A DNA stretch of 64,000 nt from Clostridiales bacterium (lineage in GTDB: Bacteria; Bacillota; Clostridia; Oscillospirales; CAG-272): contig JAAVYP010000004.1 of the NCBI GenBank assembly GCA_022791195.1, positions 1-64,000 on the forward strand, in the 5' to 3' direction. Below the pieces are notes generated by a model. It had not been told where the DNA came from. It saw nothing but the letters and a program-made list of their open reading frames with translations, and ran no database searches. The translations under genes and the position numbers were made by a program. Below are positions 26,924 through 39,301 of this stretch, in pieces (the stretch's first letter is position 1; every line of letters starts with the position of its first letter).

Positions 26924-27178
26924 TTAGATCAATTCTTCTGCTAAATCAAAGAAAAATTCTGGACGCACAAGAGAACGGCATATTTTTTCAAACATATTCG
27001 TCGCATGATGCAGATCAGTCCCAACCTCTTCTAAATAAGACATATCTCTGTTTGTCAACACAAATATAGAATAGATTGTTTTTCCATAGCTGCCAACAGA
27101 CTCGACCAGCTTGTAGGTCGTTTCGATTCCTGCCTCATCTTTTATCATTGTATTTTTTATAATTTTGCCATATCTCAT
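26924..27178 (-). CDS. Small conserved-looking protein, possibly DUF6514
   Basis: An 84-residue protein: MRYGKIIKNTMIKDEAGIETTYKLVE then a short beta-rich middle and an acidic LAEELI end. The layout (TYKL...TNRDMSYLEEVGTDLHHATNMFEKI...) resembles the DUF6514 family of clostridial proteins, but I cannot confirm this. It is flanked by the noc iterons on its downstream side and a gene-free AT-rich stretch upstream. Function is unknown. Confidence 0.55.
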   Translation of the reverse strand: MRYGKIIKNTMIKDEAGIETTYKLVESVGSYGKTIYSIFVLTNRDMSYLEEVGTDLHHATNMFEKICRSLVRPEFFFDLAEELI

Positions 27179-27546
27179 TGCTTTGCCAGAATATTCATTT
27201 CTTTTTCTTTCTAATATATTTTCATATTACCTTAAAACAAACGGTTTGTAAAGCGAGTTTATCTTTTATAATTCGACATGATATTCGATATTATCCCATT
27301 TTATACCCGTCTTTTTCTATACCCACCGCGATCTCTTTCAAATACCACTAAATTTCTACAAAAAAACCTACTGTTAATTGACATAAATCTTCAAAGTGAA
27401 ACAGTGTGGAAACACATTACCAGTTATTTCCACTTGCTTTGTTCTTATTATAGCTCATTTTGCTTCACAAATCAACCATTTTACGAAAATTTTTGGTAAT
27501 TATTACCTTTTATTCCCTTTATTGCTATTTTTGGGTCTGCTGTTAG
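27179..27546. other. AT-rich gene-free stretch
   Basis: About 370 bases with no convincing reading frame. It contains one near-DnaA-box (TGTGGAAAC, about 27407) and two copies of TTATTTCCAC-like words, one here (about 27424) and one upstream of noc (about 26758). I see no other structure until the terminator at 27547. Confidence 0.4.
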
Positions 27547-27585
27547 CAAAAAAGAACCAGAGAAAATCATTCTTTCTCTGGTTCT
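27547..27585 (-). terminator. Terminator of the LCP gene
   Basis: Arms AGAACCAGAGAAA and TTTCTCTGGTTCT (27553-27565 and 27573-27585) with a T-run on the minus strand side (27547-27553 reads A-rich on +). Confidence 0.88.
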
Positions 27586-27617
27586 CTTCTATATACTAAA
27601 AATCTTCGTTTCTGAAA

Positions 27618-27666
27618 GTTCGCTGGTTCCGGCAAGGCAAAGCGAAGCAAATTTTTTATTTGCTTC
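27618..27666 (-). repeat. Degenerate hairpin-module remnant at the LCP stop codon
   Basis: GAAGCAAAT and ATTTGCTTC (27644-27652, 27658-27666) form the head hairpin typical of the module family at 45.3, 56.7 and 59.0 kb. On the minus strand it is followed by a GCCGGAACC...GAACTTTCAG stretch that resembles the first insert of the 45.3-kb array. It abuts the LCP gene stop codon. Confidence 0.5.
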
Positions 27667-28949
27667 TATTTCTTTCCCATCACATTGAGGCTCACTTCGT
27701 CATCAATATGATCAGCCGAATAGACCTTATATTCCATTTCATTATACAGATACGTTTTATACTGCACAGAATTCGGATCCTTATTCGTAAAGATTTTCCC
27801 GGAATCAAACTGCTCGGCTGTGAAGGTTTCTGCATACACATTCAAATACTGATCGATAACTTCAACCGCATTCGTTTTTAAGATGGTGATATACCCGTTT
27901 GCATTCTGTGTGGGCAGGGTGAGCATCTTCACCCGGCTCATATCCATCTTCAGCACCTTGGTGGCAAAGTAAACGCAGTTGTCCACCGTCAAATCGGTTG
28001 TCACATCGTTTACGGCAATGCTCATCAGGCTGCTCAGCGTAGAAACATCGGTGATGTTTTCTTTCACCTGCTTCATCAGCGCGGCCAGCGCTATTTTCTG
28101 CACATCCATGCGGCCGTAGTCTGCATCCGCATAGGTTTTCCGGTTGCGGACCAAACACATGGCCTGGTATCCGGAAAGGGTTTGCTCCCCTTGTCGTAAA
28201 TCAATATACAGATTCTGCTCGGGGTCGCTGTAGGTCATGTCACACGGCACCTTCACATGCAGGCCGCCTAACTGATCGATAAAATTCTCAAAGGCAGAGA
28301 GATCCACAATCACGGTAAAATCAATTTTCACCGCCATATTTGTCTCAATGAACTCGCACAGCTCGTTCATGCCGGCCTTACGGCGCTGTCCCTTTTCGGT
28401 GCCAAGCTCGGCCCGGTTATAGCCGGCCGCAAACACCGAATTGATTTTATGGAAATTATAACCTGCGTTGATATACGTGTCTCTTGGAATCTGCACGATA
28501 TTGGCGCCCATGTTTTCTACATCAAAGTGCACAAGCATCAGTGTGTCGGTGTTATTGCCCGTATCGTCGTTGAGTCCGGCGACTAAGAAATTATATACCT
28601 TGTCCCGCCGGTCGCCCGAAAGCACCGGCCTGCCGGTGTCGTTGTCCATCCAGTTGGAATCTCCGCTGACATTCGGCTCTAAAAACTGATCAACCCAGCC
28701 GCTGCCGCCCGGCCTGCCGATAAACGGAATGCCGAATACGCTGAGCACGACCGATAAGACAATGGCCACACTGATAATTAAAATAAGAACGGTAACAAAC
28801 ACCTTCCATGCCGGGGTCTTTGCCTTTTTCTTTTGGCCGGCCCTGCTGTTTGCCATCGTTCCGGGCGCGCCTTTCTGGGGCATCCCGCTTCTGGTTGCTG
28901 CTTTTCTTTCTCTGTTTTGCCTGTTTTGGCCTGGATATTGATTATTCAA
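27666..28949 (-). CDS. LytR-CpsA-Psr (LCP) family ligase
   Basis: A 427-residue protein. It has a cytoplasmic basic, Gln-rich N-terminus, one membrane segment (about residues 50-72) and an extracellular LCP domain with VQIPRDTYINAG, HKINSVFAAG and LVRNRKTYADADYGRMDVQ. LCP enzymes attach secondary wall polymers to peptidoglycan. Together with CsaB and SLH proteins this completes a wall-polymer theme. The start is TTG at 28949 behind GAGGTTACC. It is 13 bases from pgsA. Confidence 0.9.
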   Translation of the reverse strand: MNNQYPGQNRQNRERKAATRSGMPQKGAPGTMANSRAGQKKKAKTPAWKVFVTVLILIISVAIVLSVVLSVFGIPFIGRPGGSGWVDQFLEPNVSGDSNWMDNDTGRPVLSGDRRDKVYNFLVAGLNDDTGNNTDTLMLVHFDVENMGANIVQIPRDTYINAGYNFHKINSVFAAGYNRAELGTEKGQRRKAGMNELCEFIETNMAVKIDFTVIVDLSAFENFIDQLGGLHVKVPCDMTYSDPEQNLYIDLRQGEQTLSGYQAMCLVRNRKTYADADYGRMDVQKIALAALMKQVKENITDVSTLSSLMSIAVNDVTTDLTVDNCVYFATKVLKMDMSRVKMLTLPTQNANGYITILKTNAVEVIDQYLNVYAETFTAEQFDSGKIFTNKDPNSVQYKTYLYNEMEYKVYSADHIDDEVSLNVMGKK

Positions 28950-28962
28950 AATGGTAACCTCA

Positions 28963-29565
28963 TCATTTGTTGCTGTCCATCAGGGGCATATATTTCACAA
29001 AATATTCAATCCCTGAGTACACCGTCATCACAATCATGGCCGCCGTAAACACATAGGAAAGATAAGGCACCTTTCCGTAGGCCCCATACCAAACCGGCTC
29101 TGCAATGCACACCATAATGCATAGCATCTGGGTCACTGTTTTCAGCTTGCCTGACCACTGTGCGGCAATCACTTTGCCGCTTTTACCCGATATAACAAGC
29201 CGCATGCTTGTCACGCTTAATTCTCTCAGCATAACAAGAAATGCCGCCCACACAAAGACTTTGCCAAACAGAGGATCTACCCCCCCGATAAACGACACAT
29301 AAATAATCCCAAGCAGCGCGCCGAAAACCATTAATTTGTCAGCCAGCGGATCCATAAATTTACCGAAATCGGTCACCAGATGGCATCGTCTCGCAATCTG
29401 GCCGTCCAAAAAATCAGTAAACGCGGCCGCCGCAAAAATGGCAAGCGCGGTGAGTCTGGCCGCCGTATCGCCCATGGCAAAATAGATGGCGTCCACTGTC
29501 AGAAAAAGCATAAAAACAGGCACTAATAAAAAGCGCAGTATGGTTAATTTATTCGGAAGATTCAA
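28963..29565 (-). CDS. pgsA: CDP-diacylglycerol-glycerol-3-phosphate 3-phosphatidyltransferase
   Basis: A 200-residue polytopic enzyme that makes phosphatidylglycerol phosphate. The CDP-alcohol phosphotransferase motif DFLDGQIARRCHLVTDFGKFMDPLADK is at about residues 50-76, with all aspartates present. It has about five membrane segments. The start is TTG at 29565 behind GGAGG. As in many Firmicutes it is downstream of rimO. Confidence 0.94.
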   Translation of the reverse strand: MNLPNKLTILRFLLVPVFMLFLTVDAIYFAMGDTAARLTALAIFAAAAFTDFLDGQIARRCHLVTDFGKFMDPLADKLMVFGALLGIIYVSFIGGVDPLFGKVFVWAAFLVMLRELSVTSMRLVISGKSGKVIAAQWSGKLKTVTQMLCIMVCIAEPVWYGAYGKVPYLSYVFTAAMIVMTVYSGIEYFVKYMPLMDSNK

Positions 29566-29674
29566 AATGTTCTGCCTCCAAGCTTCTTTCTTTTATCATA
29601 TGCCGCATGATACTCATGCTCATGATTTACATGCTCATGATTCATAAAATCAGGCAGCGTACACTCATCGCCCA

Positions 29675-31009
29675 TTATGGTTCCACCATGTGGCCGGTCA
29701 AATCGTAATCAATGACTTCATCAATCATAACATGTACGGTCTGCCCCGGTTTTATACCCGGTTTTCCCATAAAATAGATTTTGGGATCAATGTCCGGCGC
29801 GTCCATATAGCTGCGACCGTAATACGCCTCGGCCACCACATCAAAGTCGTCAACCAGCACTTCAAAAACCTTGCCGACCTGAGCCTTGGCGAACTGATCG
29901 TTCACCATGAGCTGATCTTTCATGATCGTTTCCGCCCGGTCGAGCTTGACCTGTTCGTCAATCTGATCCGGCAAAAGTGCCGCCGGTGTGCCCTCTTCCT
30001 TTGAATAAGGGAACACGCCTAAACGCTCAAATTTCGCTTCGGCCGCAAAGTCACGCAGCTCGGCAAAGTCCTCTTCACTCTCACCGGGGAAGCCGGCAAT
30101 CAGCGTGGTTCGGATAACAATGTCCGGCATGGCCGTGCGCAGCTTGCTGATCGCTGCTTCAATGGCGGCACGTCCGCCCCTGCGGCCCATTCTCTTTAAG
30201 ACGCCCTCGGCGATATGCTGAATCGGTAAATCGATATAGTGCAGCACTCTGTCATTGGTTCGCATTTCTTCGACTAATTCATCGGTTATTTTGTCGGGAT
30301 AACAATAAAGCAGCCGAATTTTTGCCGTCTTTGTACTATCAGTTATAGCACGAATAAGTGAATAAAGTGTGACGCCGCCCGGCAGATCCTCGCCATACCG
30401 GGTCACATCCTGTGCCACCAAAATGATCTCTTTGGCCCCGAGCGCCTCCAGTTCCGCGGCCTCAGCCACAATATCATCCAAATCTCTTGAGCGGAATTTT
30501 CCGCGAATCAAGGGAATGGCACAGTATGTACAATGGTTGTCGCAGCCCTCGGCAATTTTTAAATAAGCATAGTGGGAGGGGGTGGTGACAATCCGGCTGC
30601 CGCCGAGGGGCATCTCTTCAATCGGCGCATAACAGGTGTAACGCTGCTTTTGCTCCACAGCCTTGACCGCATCGACAATCGAATGCAGCCCGCCGCAGCC
30701 CACAACCGCGTCCACCTCGGGCATTTCCTGTAATATTTCATCCCGATAGCGCTGGGCCAGACAGCCGGTGACAATGATGCCTTTTAGATTATATTGGTCT
30801 TTTAAAACCGCTATGTCTAAAATATTATCAATCGCCTCTTTTTTGGCGCTTTCGATAAACGCGCAGGTGTTGATAATGACAATATCCGCCTCGGTCTCCT
30901 CGGGCGTCAGCTCATAGCCGGCCTCGTGCAGCTCTCTTAGCATGATTTCGGTATCAATCTGGTTTTTGGGACAGCCCAGTGACACAAATCCTATTTTACT
31001 CTTGCTCAT
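29675..31009 (-). CDS. rimO: Ribosomal protein S12 methylthiotransferase
   Basis: A 444-residue radical-SAM methylthiotransferase that modifies an aspartate of ribosomal protein S12. The N-terminal domain has SLGCPKNQIDTEIML and two further cluster cysteines (NTCAFIES, VTGCLAQRY). The radical-SAM CxxxCxxC is in CDNHCTYCAIPLIRG, and a TRAM domain ends the protein. ATG 31009 overlaps recX by 14 bases. A longer frame to 31177 lies entirely inside recX and is not used. Confidence 0.95.
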   Translation of the reverse strand: MSKSKIGFVSLGCPKNQIDTEIMLRELHEAGYELTPEETEADIVIINTCAFIESAKKEAIDNILDIAVLKDQYNLKGIIVTGCLAQRYRDEILQEMPEVDAVVGCGGLHSIVDAVKAVEQKQRYTCYAPIEEMPLGGSRIVTTPSHYAYLKIAEGCDNHCTYCAIPLIRGKFRSRDLDDIVAEAAELEALGAKEIILVAQDVTRYGEDLPGGVTLYSLIRAITDSTKTAKIRLLYCYPDKITDELVEEMRTNDRVLHYIDLPIQHIAEGVLKRMGRRGGRAAIEAAISKLRTAMPDIVIRTTLIAGFPGESEEDFAELRDFAAEAKFERLGVFPYSKEEGTPAALLPDQIDEQVKLDRAETIMKDQLMVNDQFAKAQVGKVFEVLVDDFDVVAEAYYGRSYMDAPDIDPKIYFMGKPGIKPGQTVHVMIDEVIDYDLTGHMVEP

Positions 31010-31448
31010 TTTCCACAATCCTTTGTTTGGCGGCCTTGATGGTTTCATAGTCATAGCCATACCGCTGTAAAGAGGCCAGTATTTTTTTCTCATCGGTCCG
31101 GCGGTCATCACGCAGCCGCCTGGCGCAGGCCTCGACAAAATCGACCTGTTCGCAGGCCTCGTCAAAACATTCGTCAATCAGCGCGTCGTTAAAGCCCTTT
31201 TGCTTTAAGGCCATAAAAATCCGTCTTTTCCCATAGCCCTTGATATTGCCCAGCCTGTCCACCAGACGGAACATATGCTCTCTCTCGTTGACATAACCCT
31301 TGGCCTTTAAATAGTCGATGGCCTCCTTCACCGCGCCGGGGCCGTGCCCCTTTTCGGTCAGTTTTTCGATTAACTGCCGCTCGGTGTTAGGCGTATAAGA
31401 GATGATGTTCAGCGCGCGCCGAATCGCTTTTTTTCCTTCTTCTGTCAT
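30996..31448 (-). CDS. recX: Regulatory protein RecX
   Basis: A 150-residue all-helical modulator that binds RecA filaments. It shows the three-helix repeats of the family ([39 protein letters not shown]). Its ATG overlaps the recA stop by four bases, so RecA and its regulator are co-translated. It is followed by rimO with a 14-base overlap. Confidence 0.92.
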   Translation of the reverse strand: MTEEGKKAIRRALNIISYTPNTERQLIEKLTEKGHGPGAVKEAIDYLKAKGYVNEREHMFRLVDRLGNIKGYGKRRIFMALKQKGFNDALIDECFDEACEQVDFVEACARRLRDDRRTDEKKILASLQRYGYDYETIKAAKQRIVENEQE

Positions 31449-32551
31449 TTCAAATCAAGTAAAGAAATATCGAACCCATCGTCCTCGTCGTCTTCAAGCA
31501 GCTCTTCCATCGACAGGTCAAGCTCGTTTGAATGGGCACGTATCTTTGCCTCCACTTCCTTTGCCTTTTCGGGATTTTCTTCTAAAAACCGGCGGGCATT
31601 GTCCCGGCCCTGCCCGATGCGTTCCTCGCCCATTGAGAACCACGCGCCGGATTTTTCAATAAAGCCAAGGCTAACGCCCAAATCGAGAATTTCGCCTAAC
31701 TTGGAAATACCCTTGCCGAAGAGAATATCAAACTCGGCCGTTTTAAAGGGCGGGGCCACTTTGTTTTTGACCACCTTGCACTTGGTCCGGTTGCCGTATT
31801 GCTCGGTTCCGTTTTTCAGGCTTTCGCCCTTGCGCACCTCGATGCGCACCGAGGCGTAGAATTTCAACGCCCGGCCGCCCGGCGTCACCTCGGGATTTCC
31901 GTAGACCACCCCGACCTTCTCGCGCAGCTGGTTGATGAAGATAAACACACAGTTGCTCTTTTCAATGATACCTGACAATTTTCGCATGGCCTGGCTCATC
32001 AACCGGGCCTGCAGGCCGACATGGCTTGAGCCCATGTCCCCGTCGATTTCCTGCTGGGGCACTAACGCCGCCACCGAGTCCACCACGATGACGTCCACCG
32101 CGCCCGAGCGCACTAAATATTCAGCAACCGACAGGGCCTGTTCGCCCGAATCGGGCTGGGAAACAAGCAGTTCGTCGATGTTGACCCCTAATTTTTTGGC
32201 ATAGACCGGGTCCAGCGCGTGCTCTGCGTCGATAAACGCCGCATTGCCCCCGCTCTTTTGCACCTCGGCCACGCAGTGCAGGGCCAGGGTGGTTTTACCC
32301 GATGATTCCGGCCCGTAAATTTCGGTGATGCGCCCTTTTGGCAGCCCGCCGATGCCAAGGGCCAGATCCAGGTTCAGCGAACCGGTTGACACCGCGCCGA
32401 TTTCCATCGTCGGACTTTCGCCCAGCTTCATGACCGTGCCTTTGCCGAAATCTTTTTCTATTTTTGAAAGCGCCATCTCCAGCGCTTTTTTCTTCTGATC
32501 GCCGGTTTCGGGTTTTTCGTCCCGTTCTGTCTTTGCTTTTGCCTTTGCCAT
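31445..32551 (-). CDS. recA: Recombinase RecA
   Basis: A 368-residue recombinase. Walker A is [11 protein letters not shown] (about residue 78), with [16 protein letters not shown] and [18 protein letters not shown] after it. The C-terminus is strongly acidic ([11 protein letters not shown]), as usual. ATG 32551 follows GGAAAGGG. I do not see an obvious LexA/DinR box in the 74 bases upstream. Confidence 0.98.
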   Translation of the reverse strand: MAKAKAKTERDEKPETGDQKKKALEMALSKIEKDFGKGTVMKLGESPTMEIGAVSTGSLNLDLALGIGGLPKGRITEIYGPESSGKTTLALHCVAEVQKSGGNAAFIDAEHALDPVYAKKLGVNIDELLVSQPDSGEQALSVAEYLVRSGAVDVIVVDSVAALVPQQEIDGDMGSSHVGLQARLMSQAMRKLSGIIEKSNCVFIFINQLREKVGVVYGNPEVTPGGRALKFYASVRIEVRKGESLKNGTEQYGNRTKCKVVKNKVAPPFKTAEFDILFGKGISKLGEILDLGVSLGFIEKSGAWFSMGEERIGQGRDNARRFLEENPEKAKEVEAKIRAHSNELDLSMEELLEDDEDDGFDISLLDLK

Positions 32552-32625
32552 GTTACGACCATCCCTTTCCTATTTCTTTATGCCGCGCATGGTTGATCCC
32601 TGCGCCGACCCTCTTTTTTTGCTTG

Positions 32626-33219
32626 TCAATAGGTTGGCGAAGCAAGGCGCCAGCCCTCGTTTTCCTTTTCCAGCACAATCTGCTCGGTTTCGGTGCGGCC
32701 CGCGAACCTGCCGTCGATTTCGACAATCAGAACTGCGCTTTTGGCCGCTTTTATCTTGATGCTGTCAAAATCCCACGCCGTCCATTCATCGGTCGTCTTG
32801 ACCGTCTGCTTCACGTTTTTCGTCAGCCGGCCCTCACTGCCCTCGGCATACCGGCGGTACACCTCTTCAGTGCCCTCAAATGCGTTTTCATAGACCCCGG
32901 CAAGATAGCTTTTCGCAAAGACCTTGCCGGCTGCCTCTTTGATTTCATCTACGCTTTGATAGGGCGCGTCGGCCCGCACCGGCACATAATGAAACGCCAC
33001 GGCCGACTCTTCGGCCGCTTGTTCATCATAGTCCTCTACCGGCAGTCCTTCGCCAAAGAATATTTCGTTGAGCGGCGCGGCCTCTTCGATCAGCCGGCGC
33101 ACCGTTTGCTGAATCTCTTCTTCCGAAAGGCCGCTTTGGTTGCCGCACCCGCAAAGAAATAGGGAAAGGCAGAGCGCGGCAAGCACGCCGCCTATTCGCA
33201 AAAATCGTTTTCTGTTCAT
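32626..33219 (-). CDS. Hypothetical lipoprotein
   Basis: A 197-residue exported protein with signal peptide and lipobox LCGC (Cys about residue 25). The rest is a soluble alpha/beta domain with EEIQQTVRRLIEEAAPLNEIFFGEGLP near the start and repeated YxxVDEIKEAAGKVFAKSYL features. It resembles small lipoproteins of unknown function beside gyrA in related bacteria. It lies 24 bases after gyrA, likely in the same transcript. Confidence 0.75.
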   Translation of the reverse strand: MNRKRFLRIGGVLAALCLSLFLCGCGNQSGLSEEEIQQTVRRLIEEAAPLNEIFFGEGLPVEDYDEQAAEESAVAFHYVPVRADAPYQSVDEIKEAAGKVFAKSYLAGVYENAFEGTEEVYRRYAEGSEGRLTKNVKQTVKTTDEWTAWDFDSIKIKAAKSAVLIVEIDGRFAGRTETEQIVLEKENEGWRLASPTY

Positions 33220-33243
33220 CCTGCCGTTCCCCCTTCTTGTTTG

Positions 33244-35757
33244 TTATTCGTTTTCCTGACTTGCCGCTTCCTCTGCGACCGGCGCCGGCTCTTCACCAAC
33301 GGCATCCTCTGCTTTCTCGTCGTCGCCTTGGCTTACGGTCGAGTAATTGACAATCTTGTTCTGGTCCTTCATGCGCATGATGATAACGCCGACGGCGTCC
33401 TTTGAATACAGGTTAATGCCGGCCGCGGGGGTACGAATGATCACCCCTTCGGCGGTGACAATCATTAAATCCTCTTCTTCGGCCACCGCAGCAATGCCGA
33501 CAAGCGGACCTGTTTTCTCGGTTATTTTCTGGCAGTGCACGCCCTTGCCGCCCCGGTTTTTGGTCTTGAAGTTTTCAAACGCAGTTCTCTTGCCAAATCC
33601 GTTTTCGGTCAGGGTCAACAGGGTCTTGCCCTCTTCGGTCAGGGTCGCGCCGGTTACGTAATCGTCGGGCGTGAGCTTGATGCCCCGCACCCCGCGCGAC
33701 ACACGGCCCGAGGTACGCACATCCCCCTCATAGAACCGGTTGGCAAAGCCTTGTCTTGTCGCAATCATGACGTCTCTGTCCCCGGCTGTATTAAAGACAA
33801 AGGCGAGTTCGTCTCCTTCGTCTAAGTTGATGGCAATTTTGCCCCCCTTGCGCTGGTATTCATACTCTTGCAGGCAGGTGCGCTTAATCACGCCGCCGCG
33901 GGTGATCATGGTCAGATACCGATCTGACGAAAATTCGTCCACCGCGATCATGGCCGTCACCTTTTCGCCCTCGGCCAGCTCAATTAAATTGACAATATTG
34001 CTGCCCTTGGCAATGCGGGACCCTTCGGGAATCATATAGGCCTTTTTCGTATAGATTTTGCCGAGATTGGTGAACATAAGAAGGTAGGCATGGCTGTTCA
34101 CAATCTCCACCTTCTCGATATAATCCTCTTCCTTCATGCCGGCCGCGCGAATGCCCATGCCGCCCCGGTTCTGGGCCGTATAAGAGGCCGCCGGCTGGCG
34201 CTTGATATAACCATCGTGGGACAGGGTGATCACACACTCGTGCTTTTCGATGAGATCTTCTAAGTCAATCTCTTCCTGCGATTCCAAAATCTCGGTCTGT
34301 CTGTCGTCATTAAACTTGCGCTTAATTTCCAGCATTTCTTCTTTAATGATGTCTTTGACCTTGTTCTCATCGCTTAAAATGCCCCGCAACGTATCAATTA
34401 ATGCGTGGAGCTTGTTCAGTTCGTCCTCAATTTTATGGGTTTCAAGACCCGAGAGCTTACCGAGGGTCATATCCACAATAGCCTGGGCCTGAATTTCGTC
34501 CAGCGGGAAATTCTCCATCAGCTTTGCTTTCGCATCGGGAATCGACTGGGAGGCACGGATAATGCGTATCACCTCGTCGATATTATCGATCGCGATCAGC
34601 AGACCCTCTAAGATGTGCGCTCTGGCCTCGGCCTTGCGCAAATCAAACTTGGTCCGGTTGACAATGACTGTCTCCTGATGCGCAATATACCGGTTCAGAA
34701 TCTCGACCAGGCCTAACACCTTGGGCTCGCCGTCCACCAGCGCCACCATGTTCATGCCGCAGGTGTCCTGCAGTTGGGTGTATTTATACAGCTGATTGAG
34801 CAGAATCTGCCCGTTTATGTCCCGGCGGTACTCGATCACAATCTTCATACCCCGCCGGTCAGATTCGTCCCGCAGGGCGGTGATGCCGTCCACCCGTTTG
34901 TCCTTGTGCAGCTCGGCAATCGAGGTCACCAGCATGGATTTGTTGACCTGATAGGGAATTTCGGTCACCACAATGCGGTGCTTGTCCTCATCAATCTCGG
35001 CGCGGGCACGAACCATGACCTTGCCGCGTCCGGTGGCATACGCCTGGCGGATGCCCTCGGTGCCGTAAATGGTCGCCTTGGTCGGAAAATCAGGTCCCTT
35101 GATGAACTGCATCAGCTCGGGCACACCGGCCTCGGGATGATCCATCAGATAGATCGTGCCGTCGATCACCTCGCCCAAATTATGGGGCGGAATATTGGTG
35201 GCCATACCCACCGCAATGCCCATGCTGCCGTTGACCAGCAGGTTGGGATAGCGGGAGGGAAGCACCTCAGGCTCTTTTCTTGTGTAATCAAAGTTCGGTG
35301 CAAAGGGCACCACCTCTTTTTCAATATCCGCCAGCATTTCGTTGGCCAGCTTGGCCATGCGCGCTTCGGTATATCGATAGGCCGCGGCCCCGTCCCCGTC
35401 CACGTTACCAAAGTTGCCGTGTCCGTCAATCAGCGGGTAGCGGAGCGAAAAGCTCTGGGCCAGACGCACCATCGCGTCATACACGGCCGTATCGCCGTGC
35501 GGATGATACCGTCCCAACACATTACCAACGGTTGTCGCACTTTTTCTGAACGGGTTATCATAGGTGAGATGGTCCTCGTACATGGCATACAAAATCCGCC
35601 TGTGCACCGGCTTTAGCCCGTCTCTGACATCCGGCAGCGCACGCGAGGTCAGCACCGAAACCGCATAGGAAATAAAGGAGGATTTTACCTCACCCTCTAT
35701 TTTTTTCTCTATGATTTTTTGATCTTGATAATTATATTCGTGATTTGCGTTATCCAT
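33244..35757 (-). CDS. gyrA: DNA gyrase subunit A
   Basis: An 837-residue type II topoisomerase subunit. It shows the breakage-reunion region (SYAVSVLTSRALPDVRDGLKPVHRRIL, HPHGDTAVYDAMVRLAQ, active tyrosine in AAAYRYTEAR) and six C-terminal beta-pinwheel repeats. Thr at the quinolone-sensitive Ser position is the normal state in many clostridia. The GyrA box reads QRKGGKI rather than QRRGGKG. The tail is acidic and alanine-rich. It is 166 bases from gyrB, and that gap carries DnaA boxes. Confidence 0.98.
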   Translation of the reverse strand: MDNANHEYNYQDQKIIEKKIEGEVKSSFISYAVSVLTSRALPDVRDGLKPVHRRILYAMYEDHLTYDNPFRKSATTVGNVLGRYHPHGDTAVYDAMVRLAQSFSLRYPLIDGHGNFGNVDGDGAAAYRYTEARMAKLANEMLADIEKEVVPFAPNFDYTRKEPEVLPSRYPNLLVNGSMGIAVGMATNIPPHNLGEVIDGTIYLMDHPEAGVPELMQFIKGPDFPTKATIYGTEGIRQAYATGRGKVMVRARAEIDEDKHRIVVTEIPYQVNKSMLVTSIAELHKDKRVDGITALRDESDRRGMKIVIEYRRDINGQILLNQLYKYTQLQDTCGMNMVALVDGEPKVLGLVEILNRYIAHQETVIVNRTKFDLRKAEARAHILEGLLIAIDNIDEVIRIIRASQSIPDAKAKLMENFPLDEIQAQAIVDMTLGKLSGLETHKIEDELNKLHALIDTLRGILSDENKVKDIIKEEMLEIKRKFNDDRQTEILESQEEIDLEDLIEKHECVITLSHDGYIKRQPAASYTAQNRGGMGIRAAGMKEEDYIEKVEIVNSHAYLLMFTNLGKIYTKKAYMIPEGSRIAKGSNIVNLIELAEGEKVTAMIAVDEFSSDRYLTMITRGGVIKRTCLQEYEYQRKGGKIAINLDEGDELAFVFNTAGDRDVMIATRQGFANRFYEGDVRTSGRVSRGVRGIKLTPDDYVTGATLTEEGKTLLTLTENGFGKRTAFENFKTKNRGGKGVHCQKITEKTGPLVGIAAVAEEEDLMIVTAEGVIIRTPAAGINLYSKDAVGVIIMRMKDQNKIVNYSTVSQGDDEKAEDAVGEEPAPVAEEAASQENE

Positions 35758-35822
35758 TCCGTTTTACGCCCTTCCTGTGCCTTTTCTTTGTTGGCTGGTA
35801 AATAAAGCATTTATCCCCAGCC

Positions 35823-38128
<2,306 letters not shown>

Positions 38129-38144
<16 letters not shown>

Positions 38145-39289
38145 GGCTCATACCTTCCGTTTTTCACGTTGATGATCATGACGTTTTCCTTTTCCTGTCC
38201 GTTTCTTGTCGCCCTACAGGCTTGCCTGTCGGTTGGCTTGTTGGTCAACTTCTTGGTTGTCACTTCGGCCAGCACCTTTTCTTCACACGTTGTCAATATG
38301 ACCTGCCTGTCTTTGATACCGGCCAGCACATATTGCTTTCGCTTTTCATCTAACTCGCTGAGAATATCGTCAAACAGCATCACCGGGTTTTCCCCTGTTT
38401 TCGTCCGGGATATTTCAGCCTCGGCCAGCTTCATGGCCAGTGCCAGCGAGCGCTGCTGCCCCTGACTTGCGTAGGCGCGCGCTTCTTTGCCGTTGAGCAG
38501 CACCAGCACATCGTCCTTATGGATGCCTCTTGTAGTGGTGCCGATGCGCACATCTTTTTCAAAGCTTTCTTCCCACAGCTTGATAAACTCTTCCTTATTT
38601 CGCGCACCGTTGTAGTGAAAGGCAGGCTCTTCTTGGCCGTTTGTCATATCATGAAAGATTTCTTTTGCATAGCGGCTTAGCTCTGTGACATACGCTTCGC
38701 GTTTTCCGGACAGATACGCCGCCTCTTCGGCCAGCTGCTCATTCCAGAATGAAATGGTGTCCTGCACGGTTTTTTTGTTTTCGTAATAGCTGGCAATTAA
38801 TTTGTTTCTTTGTGCCAAAATGCTGTTGTACCGTTGCAGCGCGCCTATTGCTCCGCTGCTGATCTGGGCCATGGCCTCGTTTAAAAACCGTCGGCGTTCA
38901 GCCGGCCCCGCTTTGACGATGCTCAAATGCTCGGGACAAAACAGCACGGCGCGGAACGCCCCTAAAAACGCGCTCATTTTCCGTTCGGGAATCCCTTCCC
39001 GCCGCACCACCTTTTTGCCGTTTTTCAAAAACCGCATTTCGCTGTTCTTATGGCTCGTCTGATCGCGAAAGCACAGCTTGGCATAGGCATATTCCTGGCA
39101 CGGCCCGATAAATTCTTTTTCCTTGCTGGTCCGGAAAGAGCGGCCCTGGGCAAAGAGATAGATGCCCTCGAGCGCGTTTGTCTTTCCCTGTGCATTTTCG
39201 CCAACCAGCACATTTAAGCCCGGTTCAAAGACAAGTGATGCTTTTTCTATATTCCGAAAATTTTCAAATTGTATGCTTTGTACAATCAT
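38129..39289 (-). CDS. recF: DNA replication and repair protein RecF
   Basis: A 386-residue SMC-like ATPase for gap repair. Walker A is VLVGENAQGKTNALEG, the ABC signature region is ASQGQQRSLALAMKLAE, and Walker B/D-loop is LFDDILSELDEKR. It starts 12 bases after dnaN, so the small S4-domain gene (yaaA) that usually separates them is missing. It overlaps remB by 16 bases. Confidence 0.95.
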
Positions 39290-39301
39290 AAGGCAGCCGC
39301 G

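Noticed and set aside
33244-35757. Quinolone-resistance substitution in GyrA (Thr at the Ser83 position)
   Set aside because: Thr is the natural residue in many clostridia; no other change is seen in the region.
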